Assembly: GCA_030749725.1 (NCBI GenBank)
Contig: JASMJM010000022.1
Location: forward strand, 1 to 64,000
Direction: 5' to 3'
From: Pseudomonadales bacterium
GTDB taxonomy: Bacteria; Pseudomonadota; Gammaproteobacteria; Pseudomonadales; Azotimanducaceae
Length of the DNA: 64,000 bases
A program made the position numbers and the translations under genes. The notes under the pieces are model-generated. The model saw nothing but the letters and a program-made list of their open reading frames with translations. It ran no database searches and was not told the DNA's origin. This document shows, piece by piece, positions 9,139 through 17,110 of the stretch (within the stretch, counting starts at the first letter, position 1; each line of letters starts with the position of its first letter).

Positions 9139-11055
9139 CTATGGTCGTTCACCATCAAAAAGACCGTCGATGACTTCTTTGGGATCGACACCTTCAATGA
9201 CGACCTCCCATACACCGGTAAACTTCCTCTCATTGATTTTGGCTGAGTCCTCCTTGGAGGCAAGGACGGTTGGTCTGAGGAATATGAGCAGATTTTGCTT
9301 CTCATACTTTTCTGCAGTGCTCCTAAATAGTCTACCCAGAAAAGGTATATCACCTAACAATGGAACCTTAGTATTACTGTTAGTCACCTTATCTCGCATC
9401 AGGCCTCCTAAGACGATGACTTCGCCGTTGTCAGCCAGGATGGTTGTTTCGAGCGTACGCTGGTTGGTGATAATATCGGCGGCGGCCTCTGCACCAATGT
9501 TCTGTAGATCATCCACTTCAGAGATCTCCTGCGAGACCTCCAGTCGAACCAGGTCACCATCGTGGATGTGAGGCGTAACCGTGAGCGTCAAGCCCACATC
9601 TTCCCTCGATATGGTGGTAAAGGGGTTGTTGGCGCCCTGACTGCCGGTAACCGTCGATCCGGTCCTGAAAGGCACGGTCTGACCTATGACGATTTTTGCT
9701 TCCTGGTTGTCCATTGTCATTATGCTTGGCGTTGACAGCAGATTGACATCAGAATTCAGTGACAGGGCACGAATAATCAAGGCAAAGTTGATACCGTCAG
9801 CATTGGTTTTTCCTGCGGCAAAAAGAGGAGCGTCGCCCAAGGGGGGTGCCGTTGTTAAAGTGGGATCCACTGCCAACGATTGAAGAAGTGATGCCAGAAT
9901 GCCCGATGGCGCTGTGATACCTAAAGGTAGTGACGAAGATGATGTATCACCGACGATCAATTCAGACCCCAACTGTTTTTCAAAATTGATGGTAACTTCA
10001 ACGATTGCCGACTCGATCAGTACCTGCAACCGTCGGACGTCCAGTTGCTGAACAATGCTTTTTATCTCAGCCATCGAGGTCGGATTGGCACGGATCACCA
10101 ACGCATTCAATCCCTCATCCGCTTGGATGTTAACAGCGTCATCCTGTGCGCCCGCTGCTTTCGGTGCTTTGGTCGTGTCCGTAACCAAGTTCTTGAGCAA
10201 TTCAGCCATGTCTGTGGCATCTGCATGGGCGAGGCGAATCACCTGGGTGGTGCCCGTGCGTGTAGCAGGTTGATCCAATTGTTCAACCAGGGCCTGCATT
10301 TTTTCAAGCGTCGAGCTCTCGCCCTTGAATACCAGACTATTTGTTCGTTCACTGGCAACTACTGTGACTCTGTTTGGACCTTTTGCCCCTTTGCCGATCT
10401 GTTCAGGGGCAATCTTTTCCAGCAGTGCAACCATATCTTCTACCCATGCTTCCTTGAGCTGCACGATTGCGAGCCTGGATGTATCGGCAACGTCGATTCT
10501 GTCGACAATGTCGATCAATCTGAGAATGTTTGAAGCGTGGTCGCTGATGATGAGCACATTGGGTGAAGCGAGTCCGGAAATAAAGCTATATTGTGGAATC
10601 ATGGGTCTGATTACCTTAACGAGTTCGACTGCCGATGCATTCTTTACCGGAATCACTCTCGTGATCAATTCTTCAGACGCCCGTTCTGAGGAGAAATCCA
10701 TGGTGTTTCCGCTCTGTTTTGCCAGAACCTGTTGGATGATCTTGACCACATCGCCTGCCGGGACGGCCGCGTAGCCATGCACACGCAGGACACTCAGAAA
10801 CAGTTCATAGGTTGCATCGATGTCGAGAGAAGTATTGGAGATAACCGTGACTTTACCTTTGACTCGAGGGTCGACTACGAAACTCTTGCCGGTGACAGTT
10901 GAGATCCAGGTAATGAACTCCTTAATATCGGAGTTCTTCATGTTAACCTTCCATGTCTGCTCTTCTGCCTGAAGATGAAGTGACAGGCTCAGAAGGAAAA
11001 CAGACACCAATATTTGCTTGGTTTGCAGCAGTAACCTACTTGTTGTTTGCTTCAC
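9139..11055 (-). CDS. gspD: Type II secretion system secretin GspD
   Basis: Outer-membrane secretin of the general secretory pathway. A signal peptide (hydrophobic VSVFLLSLSLHLQA) is followed by the N0 domain, N1-N3 repeats (for example VIPVKNASAVELVKVIRPM and TQVIRLAHADATDMAELL), and the C-terminal secretin core with VPLLGDIPFLGRLFRS. It is 638 residues long. It follows gspC by 148 bp. The inner-membrane and pseudopilus genes gspE-M are not nearby, so the system must be completed from another locus. Confidence 0.95.
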   Translation of the reverse strand: MKQTTSRLLLQTKQILVSVFLLSLSLHLQAEEQTWKVNMKNSDIKEFITWISTVTGKSFVVDPRVKGKVTVISNTSLDIDATYELFLSVLRVHGYAAVPAGDVVKIIQQVLAKQSGNTMDFSSERASEELITRVIPVKNASAVELVKVIRPMIPQYSFISGLASPNVLIISDHASNILRLIDIVDRIDVADTSRLAIVQLKEAWVEDMVALLEKIAPEQIGKGAKGPNRVTVVASERTNSLVFKGESSTLEKMQALVEQLDQPATRTGTTQVIRLAHADATDMAELLKNLVTDTTKAPKAAGAQDDAVNIQADEGLNALVIRANPTSMAEIKSIVQQLDVRRLQVLIESAIVEVTINFEKQLGSELIVGDTSSSSLPLGITAPSGILASLLQSLAVDPTLTTAPPLGDAPLFAAGKTNADGINFALIIRALSLNSDVNLLSTPSIMTMDNQEAKIVIGQTVPFRTGSTVTGSQGANNPFTTISREDVGLTLTVTPHIHDGDLVRLEVSQEISEVDDLQNIGAEAAADIITNQRTLETTILADNGEVIVLGGLMRDKVTNSNTKVPLLGDIPFLGRLFRSTAEKYEKQNLLIFLRPTVLASKEDSAKINERKFTGVWEVVIEGVDPKEVIDGLFDGERP

Positions 11056-11086
11056 AGAACCGACTCACTCTGTATGTAATCGAAAG

Positions 11087-11106
11087 CTGGTTAACTCAAT
11101 AACCAG
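11087..11106. other. Small hairpin between gspC and gspD
   Basis: A 7-bp perfect stem CTGGTTA / TAACCAG with a 6-nt loop, in the 148-bp spacer between gspC and gspD. It could stabilise or attenuate the polycistronic message. No U-run follows on either strand, so it is not a classical terminator. Confidence 0.3.
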
Positions 11107-11203
11107 GCTGAATAGTGACAGGGAGATGTTACTTTAATTTGCTCGAGAACCCAATTGATTAGATATCGGCCTAACGGATGTTGGTTGTTTGCTGTCCACT
11201 GAT

Positions 11204-12169
11204 CTAACGGATTGGCACGGTGATAAAAAACCGCCGTTCTTGTCTTTGAATTTCAACTCTGACGCGACCCGCCGCCATTGCCTGATCCACCATGGATCTG
11301 TCCTGCATGACATCACCCACAGGCCGACCGTTAACGGACAGAATTATATCCCCGCCCTGCAAACCTGCCTGCAGAAGCTGTTGCTGAGATATCTGATTGC
11401 CCACCCGATAACCGCTGGTTTCACCTGCAGAGACTGATTCAATGCCGAGTTCCCTCAGCACCGACTCGGGGTCACTGTCGATCCTCTCTCGGTAGGAACT
11501 GACGACGTCGCTGATGGATCTCTGCTGAGTCGCGCTGCTGCTACTTCTTTGTCTGCTCTCTGCCTGTTTTTGGCGCGCCCTTTGTAACCTCGACTCTCTC
11601 AGCTTTTGGCTGCTTCTTCTGTCCCTGCGCTGGGGCTTTGTCGCTGGTCGCTCGCTGGTCGCTGCTTCGATGGCTGTTGACTGAAACGCGTCTTCGCTAA
11701 ATCTCAACTTTTCATAGCGGGAACCACGTTTAAACAGGATGTGATCATCGTGGACGGCAGAGAGAATAGCATTGCCGGGCAGCCGGTCACCGATACGGTA
11801 GAGTTCACCTGTCTTGTTGGACTCTGACACTATGGCAGTCGATTCAGCCTGGTTTTTGGCGGTAAACACGCCCTTCAATTCAAGGTTCAGCTTGGTCTCG
11901 GGTGCATCCAGATCCGGTGAGATATTTTTCTGCTCGACAACACCAAATAGATTGAAATCCGCAATGCTGGTCTTTTTCGTGTTGCTTGGCGTTCGAGATT
12001 GACCCTGTTCGACCGGATCTGGCGGTTCGATGGGAGATTCCGTTAGATTGTCGATGCCAAACAGTGCTGTATCGGCGATGGAGAGAGTAATCAGCACGAC
12101 CAACAGAAACATAGTCATTCTTGCTAGATTTTGGCTGTGTTTTGAAAAAAGATCCAAGAATAGATGCAC
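11204..12169 (-). CDS. gspC: Type II secretion system protein GspC
   Basis: Inner-membrane clamp protein that contacts the secretin. It has one N-terminal membrane segment (MTMFLLVVLITLSIADTALF), an HR domain (ELKGVFTAKNQAESTAIV through YRIGDRLPGNAILSAVHDDH), an Arg/Gln/Ser-rich linker (about residues 175-220), and a C-terminal PDZ-like domain (GLQGGDIILSVNGRPVGD). It is 321 residues. The charged low-complexity linker is longer than in most homologues. Confidence 0.9.
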   Translation of the reverse strand: MHLFLDLFSKHSQNLARMTMFLLVVLITLSIADTALFGIDNLTESPIEPPDPVEQGQSRTPSNTKKTSIADFNLFGVVEQKNISPDLDAPETKLNLELKGVFTAKNQAESTAIVSESNKTGELYRIGDRLPGNAILSAVHDDHILFKRGSRYEKLRFSEDAFQSTAIEAATSERPATKPQRRDRRSSQKLRESRLQRARQKQAESRQRSSSSATQQRSISDVVSSYRERIDSDPESVLRELGIESVSAGETSGYRVGNQISQQQLLQAGLQGGDIILSVNGRPVGDVMQDRSMVDQAMAAGRVRVEIQRQERRFFITVPIR

Positions 12170-12268
12170 AGGAGATCTCTACCGGACGTGATCATTTACC
12201 TTAACAGGGAACACCGTTATATTCCATGTAAACAGGCATCTGTGTGCCCTCCAAGCTGATTGGGGTCG

Positions 12269-13012
12269 TCACCATATCTTCTCCTCTACCTCCAGTACAA
12301 CATCGTCGGGTGCGCCCGGGATCGGCCACGGCTGGGCAGCCAGGTCGAATAGGCGACCTCTGAGGACAACCTTCCCCCAACCGTTTCGGTCAAGCCGAAC
12401 AGCCAGTACGGGAAGTTGCTTATCTTTCTCTTTTATCTGCAGAGTAACCTCGGATGATTGCAGCGCCAGGTCACCGATTAACGGTGGCAGTTCATATAAA
12501 TCGGTGGTGCGATAGGTGGAGTATCTAACTGCGCCGCCCGACCATTCAAGATCCCCACTCAACTGCTCAATCCAATTGTCTTGTATGTGGAATGCCAAAT
12601 CATGCAGATCCAGGCTACCGGACACCTGAAGGCCGTACTTGTGTATTACCGGATTGACCGCCCCTGCCTGGATGATTCCTGATAGCTCGCTGATCTGCAG
12701 ATAATTGGATGCAACTGAAACAACCGTCGTCAACTGATGGAAGGAGCCGTCTATATTCAGATGGGTCTTGAGCTGGCCCGTCATCAGGTCGAGCGGCTTG
12801 ATCTGCCATGCTACCTTTCCAGGTTTCAGGAACTCCCCGTCCAAGATGGCAGAACCGCGCCAGACAGTGCCTTCAATTCTGGACAAGGAGACCAGCGGGG
12901 CCGCGTACTCATCCCCGAATGCTTGCCAGATGATTCGCGCCGGCGCAAAGAGAACCACAAAAAGTACGAAGGTGACAGTTCCGACAGCGAGATATGTTTT
13001 GAAGTGACTCAT
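12269..13012 (-). CDS. gspN: Type II secretion system protein GspN
   Basis: Inner-membrane-anchored accessory protein of the type II secretion apparatus, with one N-terminal membrane segment (YLAVGTVTFVLFVVLFAPA) followed by a beta-rich periplasmic region beginning SRIEGTVWRGSA, typical of the GspN family. The frame is open from a GTG at 13048, but that part lies in a duplicated 21-bp repeat; the ATG at 13012 gives the usual N-terminus and 247 residues. It is first in the gspN-gspC-gspD order. Confidence 0.85.
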   Translation of the reverse strand: MSHFKTYLAVGTVTFVLFVVLFAPARIIWQAFGDEYAAPLVSLSRIEGTVWRGSAILDGEFLKPGKVAWQIKPLDLMTGQLKTHLNIDGSFHQLTTVVSVASNYLQISELSGIIQAGAVNPVIHKYGLQVSGSLDLHDLAFHIQDNWIEQLSGDLEWSGGAVRYSTYRTTDLYELPPLIGDLALQSSEVTLQIKEKDKQLPVLAVRLDRNGWGKVVLRGRLFDLAAQPWPIPGAPDDVVLEVEEKIW

Positions 13013-13022
13013 TTGAATACTT

Positions 13023-13064
13023 ATCACTTGGTGAGCTTCCGTGATCACTTGGTGAGCTTCCGTG
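13023..13064. repeat. Perfect 21-bp tandem duplication before gspN
   Basis: Two identical adjacent copies of a 21-bp unit beginning ATCACTTGGTGAGCTTCC (13023-13043 and 13044-13064) lie 10 bp upstream of the gspN ATG. The identity implies a recent event. It changes the spacing of any leader or ribosome-site sequence of gspN. Confidence 0.9.
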
Positions 13065-13083
13065 ATCTAGGAAGCAGGTCATT

Positions 13084-13476
13084 TCACCAGGTTATGACAG
13101 ATTCACCCTCCTGACAAATGCTCAGCCACTCATCCGGATTCTGTTCCGGTGACCATGATCCGGCACAGCATCTGACTTCCACCCGGAGATGACGGAATGC
13201 ATCGCGCGCGCAATCGAGGTCCGATTCCCAAGGGGTGTTGGGGGAATCGAAGAGGACACTGCTGTAACCATCCAGGACCTTCTCAACGATGATGATCCTG
13301 ATGGTTGCAGTGTCTGTTTTAGCCAGCAAGTGATGAGTGGTTGAATTGCCCTTCGCCTCTGTGTCCGGCAGTAACAAAACGAATCTTTTCTTCAACCACT
13401 CGACGATATCGCTTAGTCCTTTACTGAGCAGATAGATCTCGATATCGGCATAGACTGGCTTGGCTTTTCCATTCAT
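13084..13476 (-). CDS. Conserved-looking hypothetical protein downstream of dapE
   Basis: I do not recognise a named family. The 130-residue protein begins MNGKAKPVYADIEIYLLSKG, is soluble, has mixed alpha/beta character (an IRIIIVEKV strand, then VLFDSPNTPW), and ends with a WSPEQNPDEWLSICQ segment carrying two Trp. Codon use and position (28 bp after dapE, same strand) support a real gene. Co-transcription with dapE is the only clue to role. Confidence 0.65.
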   Translation of the reverse strand: MNGKAKPVYADIEIYLLSKGLSDIVEWLKKRFVLLLPDTEAKGNSTTHHLLAKTDTATIRIIIVEKVLDGYSSVLFDSPNTPWESDLDCARDAFRHLRVEVRCCAGSWSPEQNPDEWLSICQEGESVITW

Positions 13477-13504
13477 AGCAATCCTCGTGAGGCCAATGTA
13501 AGCA

Positions 13505-14641
13505 TTACGTCAGTAGTACCTCCAGGACTGTCCCGTAGATTTCGGCGAGTTGATCGAGTTCATTTACGCTTACACATTCGTTCGCCTTGTGAATGGTCTG
13601 ATTGACGGGGCCCAACTCCACCACTTCGGCGCCGGTGGGCGAGATGAATCGACCATCCGATGTCCCGCCGGACGTGGATAGTGCCGTAGCGCCGCCGGTC
13701 ACCTTTTGAATGCTCTGTTCTACAGCAGTGATAAGCTGGCCCGGCGAAGTGAGGAAAGGCTCTCCGGAGAGATTCCACTCAAGGGAATAGTCAAGCCCAT
13801 GCCCATCGAATATTTGCTGGCAGCCTTGCTGCAGGGATTCCACGCTGGATTGAGGTGAATACCTGAAGTTAAAGAGAACTTCCAGCGAACCCGGTATGAC
13901 GTTTACGGCTCCGCTGCCGGCATGCAGGCTCGAGATCTGCAAACTGGTTGGTGGGAAAGTCTGATCGCCACCGTCCCACTCCCTGCTGACCAGTTCAGCC
14001 AGTGCTGCCAGAGACTTGTGAATAGGATTGTCGGCGAGCGCCGGGTACGCTACGTGTCCCTGGGTGCCTTTGATGAACGCTCGACCGTTTAGCGAACCCC
14101 TACGACCGATCTTCACGGTATCACCGAGAGTGGTTTCGCTACTGGGTTCACCAACGAGGCACCAGGTTATCTGTACGCCGCGTCGTTTTAGTTCACGCAC
14201 CACTTTGACTGTACCGTCGACGGCATCTGCTTCCTCATCGCTGGTGATCAAGAAGCCGATGCTGCCCTTGTGATGCGGATTGGACGCCACAAAATCCGCC
14301 ACTGCAGTGACCATGGCGGCGAGACTGCCTTTCATATCGGCTGCGCCTCTGCCGTATAGAAATCCATCCTTTATGGTGGGGAGAAAAGGTGGATCTATCC
14401 AATCGTCCAGGAGACCGGACGGAACCACGTCTGTGTGGCCAGCGAACACAAAGAGGGGTGAAGCGTCGCCGCGAGTGGCCCAGAAATTGCTGACATCACC
14501 ATAGGGGAGGTGCTCGATCTCAAATCCCAGCTCTTCCAACTGCGCCGTCAAGAGCTGTTGGCAGCCACCATCATCGGGAGAAATTGATGGGATGCCAATG
14601 AGTTTCTGTGCCAGTTCCAGAGTCGACGATAGTCCTCCCAT
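13505..14641 (-). CDS. dapE: Succinyl-diaminopimelate desuccinylase DapE
   Basis: Dinuclear zinc M20-family hydrolase removing succinate from N-succinyl-LL-diaminopimelate in lysine and cell-wall synthesis. The metal motif FAGHTDVVPSG (near residues 66-76), GRGAADMKGS, the catalytic TSDEEADA, LVGEPSS and the late TSGGTSDGRF are present. It is 378 residues, the usual length. It lies 44 bp after dapD on the same strand, so three pathway steps are adjacent. Confidence 0.96.
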   Translation of the reverse strand: MGGLSSTLELAQKLIGIPSISPDDGGCQQLLTAQLEELGFEIEHLPYGDVSNFWATRGDASPLFVFAGHTDVVPSGLLDDWIDPPFLPTIKDGFLYGRGAADMKGSLAAMVTAVADFVASNPHHKGSIGFLITSDEEADAVDGTVKVVRELKRRGVQITWCLVGEPSSETTLGDTVKIGRRGSLNGRAFIKGTQGHVAYPALADNPIHKSLAALAELVSREWDGGDQTFPPTSLQISSLHAGSGAVNVIPGSLEVLFNFRYSPQSSVESLQQGCQQIFDGHGLDYSLEWNLSGEPFLTSPGQLITAVEQSIQKVTGGATALSTSGGTSDGRFISPTGAEVVELGPVNQTIHKANECVSVNELDQLAEIYGTVLEVLLT

Positions 14642-14685
14642 ATAGAATCTCTTGTCCCGCCTGCGCTAATTGGGACGGCTAGTTC

Positions 14686-15717
14686 TCAATTGTGTGCATG
14701 CAACGCTTCGTTCAGGCTGATAGCCCTTTTGTTGGTCCGGCATTCTACGGTGCCCGTTTGCGAGTTACGAATGAACAGCATATCCGACTGCCCCGCCAGT
14801 TCTCTGGCTTTAACTACTTTAACGGGATTCTTGTCTTCATCGATTACCTGCACCAGGGTGCCCGGCGTCACGTATAGTCCAGCTTCGATGGTGCATCGGT
14901 CGCCGAGCGGAATGCCGGTGCCGGCATTTGCGCTGATGAGACAGTCCTTGCCGATCGTCAAAACGATGTTACCACCCCCTGAGAGAGTCCCTGCGGTACT
15001 GGCGCTGCCACCAAGGTCGCTGCCGGCTTCGATGGTGACTCCCTGCGATATGCGGCCTTCGATCATCCCCGGCCCGATGGCAGCAGCATTAAAATTGACG
15101 AATCCCTCATGCATTACCGTAGTTCCATCTCCCAGATAGGCACCCAGACGCACTCTTGCCGAGTGCGCAATTCTCACACCTGTTGGAACGACGTAGTTGG
15201 TCATCTTGGGGAACTTGTCTACTGACGCCACCTCCAGGACTTCCCCTCTCATTCGGGCCTGCAGTTGAATCTCGAATAATTCATCCAGGTCCACGGCGCC
15301 ACGGTCGGTCCAGGCAACGTTGGCAAGCAGTGCATAGATGCCATCCAGATTCTGTTGGTTTGGTTTAACGAATCGATGGGAGAGAAGATGCAGCTTCAGA
15401 TAGGTCTCAGGTGTGGATGTTAGCTCCCTGTCCTCCTCGATAAAGGTAATCACTCTCGGTTGGTCGCTGGATGTCATGGCGGTCAGAATTGTCTGCTGCC
15501 GTTCGTCCTGTAACAGCGGCGTGAGCTTTGACAGCGCAGCCGAGTCTAGCTCGATAGATTCGTTTCCTCCTTGGTACCCGATTGCCGCGCCGATGATTTC
15601 CACCAGGGCGGCCTTCGGCTGAAACAGGGGCTGCGGGTAATACACCTCCAGCCACTCGCCTTTACGATTCTTGGTGCCAACGCCGAATGCGAAACTGTAG
15701 AATGCGTTATCTGTCAT
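14686..15717 (-). CDS. dapD: 2,3,4,5-tetrahydropyridine-2,6-dicarboxylate N-succinyltransferase DapD
   Basis: Trimeric left-handed beta-helix enzyme that succinylates tetrahydrodipicolinate. At 343 residues it is the longer Pseudomonas-like form. The hexapeptide-repeat core runs from about residue 180 (VRIAHSARVRLGAYLGDGTTVMHEG-type turns), including MIEGRISQGVTIEAGSDLGG. It lies between dapC and dapE, with 11 and 44 bp spacers. Confidence 0.95.
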   Translation of the reverse strand: MTDNAFYSFAFGVGTKNRKGEWLEVYYPQPLFQPKAALVEIIGAAIGYQGGNESIELDSAALSKLTPLLQDERQQTILTAMTSSDQPRVITFIEEDRELTSTPETYLKLHLLSHRFVKPNQQNLDGIYALLANVAWTDRGAVDLDELFEIQLQARMRGEVLEVASVDKFPKMTNYVVPTGVRIAHSARVRLGAYLGDGTTVMHEGFVNFNAAAIGPGMIEGRISQGVTIEAGSDLGGSASTAGTLSGGGNIVLTIGKDCLISANAGTGIPLGDRCTIEAGLYVTPGTLVQVIDEDKNPVKVVKARELAGQSDMLFIRNSQTGTVECRTNKRAISLNEALHAHN

Positions 15718-15728
15718 ATTTCATTCTC

Positions 15729-16949
15729 TTAAGCATATTCTGACCGCGTGAATTCCAGAAACTCCACCAAGCGAGAGGCAGCTTCAGTACACCTGTCTAA
15801 CGGTGCAACTAGAGCCATTCTTAGTCGATGACTGCCTGGATTGATTCCGTCCACCTGTCGTGACAGGTAGCTGCCTGGCAGAACGGTAACATTCTGCCGC
15901 TGAAATAACTGTCTGGAAAATTCCTCATCGGCCATCGAGATCCTCGGCCATAGATAGAATCCTGCCTCGGGTCGTTGTACATCCAGACGGTCGCCCATGA
16001 TATCCAGGACGGCGTCGAATTTCGCGACGTAGTTGGCGCGGTTTTGAATCACGTGCTCTTCGTCGCGCCAAGCCAGCATGCTGGCGGTTTGATTTTGTAT
16101 TGGCATGGCTGAACCGTGATAGGTCCTGTAAAGGAGAAACTGCGCCACTAATTTCCTGTCACCGGCAACGAATCCCGACCGTAGTCCCGGCAGATTCGAC
16201 CGTTTGGAAAGACTGTTGAACACAAGGCAACGACCATAACTGTGCCTGCCGATGCTGCTGCAAGCTTCCAGCAAGCCAACTGGTGGCTGCGCTTCATGCA
16301 TGTATATCTCTGAGTAGCACTCATCTGACGCAATCACGAAATCATAGCGGTCGGCCAGCACGATCAATTCCTGCAAAGTCGTGAGGTCGATCACTGATCC
16401 ACTGGGATTGGCTGGAGTGCACAGGTAGAGCAATTGACATCTTAGCCAGGTCTCTTCCGGGACATTGGAAAAGTCCGGCAAGAATCCGTTGTCGTCAACA
16501 CAGTTGAGATAGACAGGCTTTGCACCGGCAAGGATTGCTGCCCCTTCATAAATCTGGTAGAAGGGGTTCGGCAGCAGGACTGCAGGGTCGTTACTTCGTT
16601 CTATCACAGCCTGTGCAAACGCGAACAGTGCTTCTCTGGTTCCATTGACGGGCAGTACTTGCGTTTCGGCGTCGATGGAATCTTCCTCAAGATTGAAACG
16701 GTTGGCCAGCCAGTGAGCGATGGCTTGTTTTAGTTCCAGCATGCCTTTGGTCGCAGGATATGTACCGAATGCCTGCTTCAACATTGTGTGATCGCTGAAC
16801 TGATCGATTATGAATTGTGGTGCAGGGTGTTGTGGTTCACCCAGAGACAGAGGAATGTTGCTGAGAGAATGGGGCGGCGACAGATCAGCAAGCAACTGGT
16901 TTAGCCGCTCGAATGGGTAAGGGTATAGTTTCTCAAGCAGGGTGTTCAT
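15729..16949 (-). CDS. dapC: N-succinyldiaminopimelate aminotransferase DapC
   Basis: Fold-type I PLP aminotransferase. The PLP-lysine region is VFNSLSKRSNLPGLRSGF (Lys in SLSKRS); NPFYQIYEGAA and the SDECYSEIY aspartate are present. The N-terminus (LYPYPFERLNQLLADLSPP) and its place directly upstream of dapD identify the succinyl-DAP enzyme rather than another aspartate aminotransferase-like protein. It is 406 residues. Confidence 0.92.
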   Translation of the reverse strand: MNTLLEKLYPYPFERLNQLLADLSPPHSLSNIPLSLGEPQHPAPQFIIDQFSDHTMLKQAFGTYPATKGMLELKQAIAHWLANRFNLEEDSIDAETQVLPVNGTREALFAFAQAVIERSNDPAVLLPNPFYQIYEGAAILAGAKPVYLNCVDDNGFLPDFSNVPEETWLRCQLLYLCTPANPSGSVIDLTTLQELIVLADRYDFVIASDECYSEIYMHEAQPPVGLLEACSSIGRHSYGRCLVFNSLSKRSNLPGLRSGFVAGDRKLVAQFLLYRTYHGSAMPIQNQTASMLAWRDEEHVIQNRANYVAKFDAVLDIMGDRLDVQRPEAGFYLWPRISMADEEFSRQLFQRQNVTVLPGSYLSRQVDGINPGSHRLRMALVAPLDRCTEAASRLVEFLEFTRSEYA

Positions 16950-16973
16950 ACACTGGCTACTGGGCGACTAACT

Positions 16974-17110
16974 AGTGCCCATCCGTATCTAAAGTCCGTA
17001 CTTCGGGTGCCCATCCGAATGCGGCCCACTCAAATTATCCTTTTTTGCAGCAAACATTTCTACCCTGTCGCATTGATTTCGCCAAAAACACCTATTTCTG
17101 GATGGACACT
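16974..17110 (-). mobile_element. Short element with terminal inverted repeats, copy A (MITE-like)
   Basis: The 137-bp element lies between dapC and glnD, with ends AGTGCCCATCC (16974-16984) and GGATGGACACT (17100-17110), which are imperfect inverted repeats. It is flanked by AACT on both sides (16970-16973, 17111-17114), possibly CTAACT, as expected of a target-site duplication. On the minus strand it holds the conserved core GGCACCCGAAGTACGGACT found in copies B and C. It encodes no protein. Its end supplies part of the glnD stop codon (17109-17111). Confidence 0.6.
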
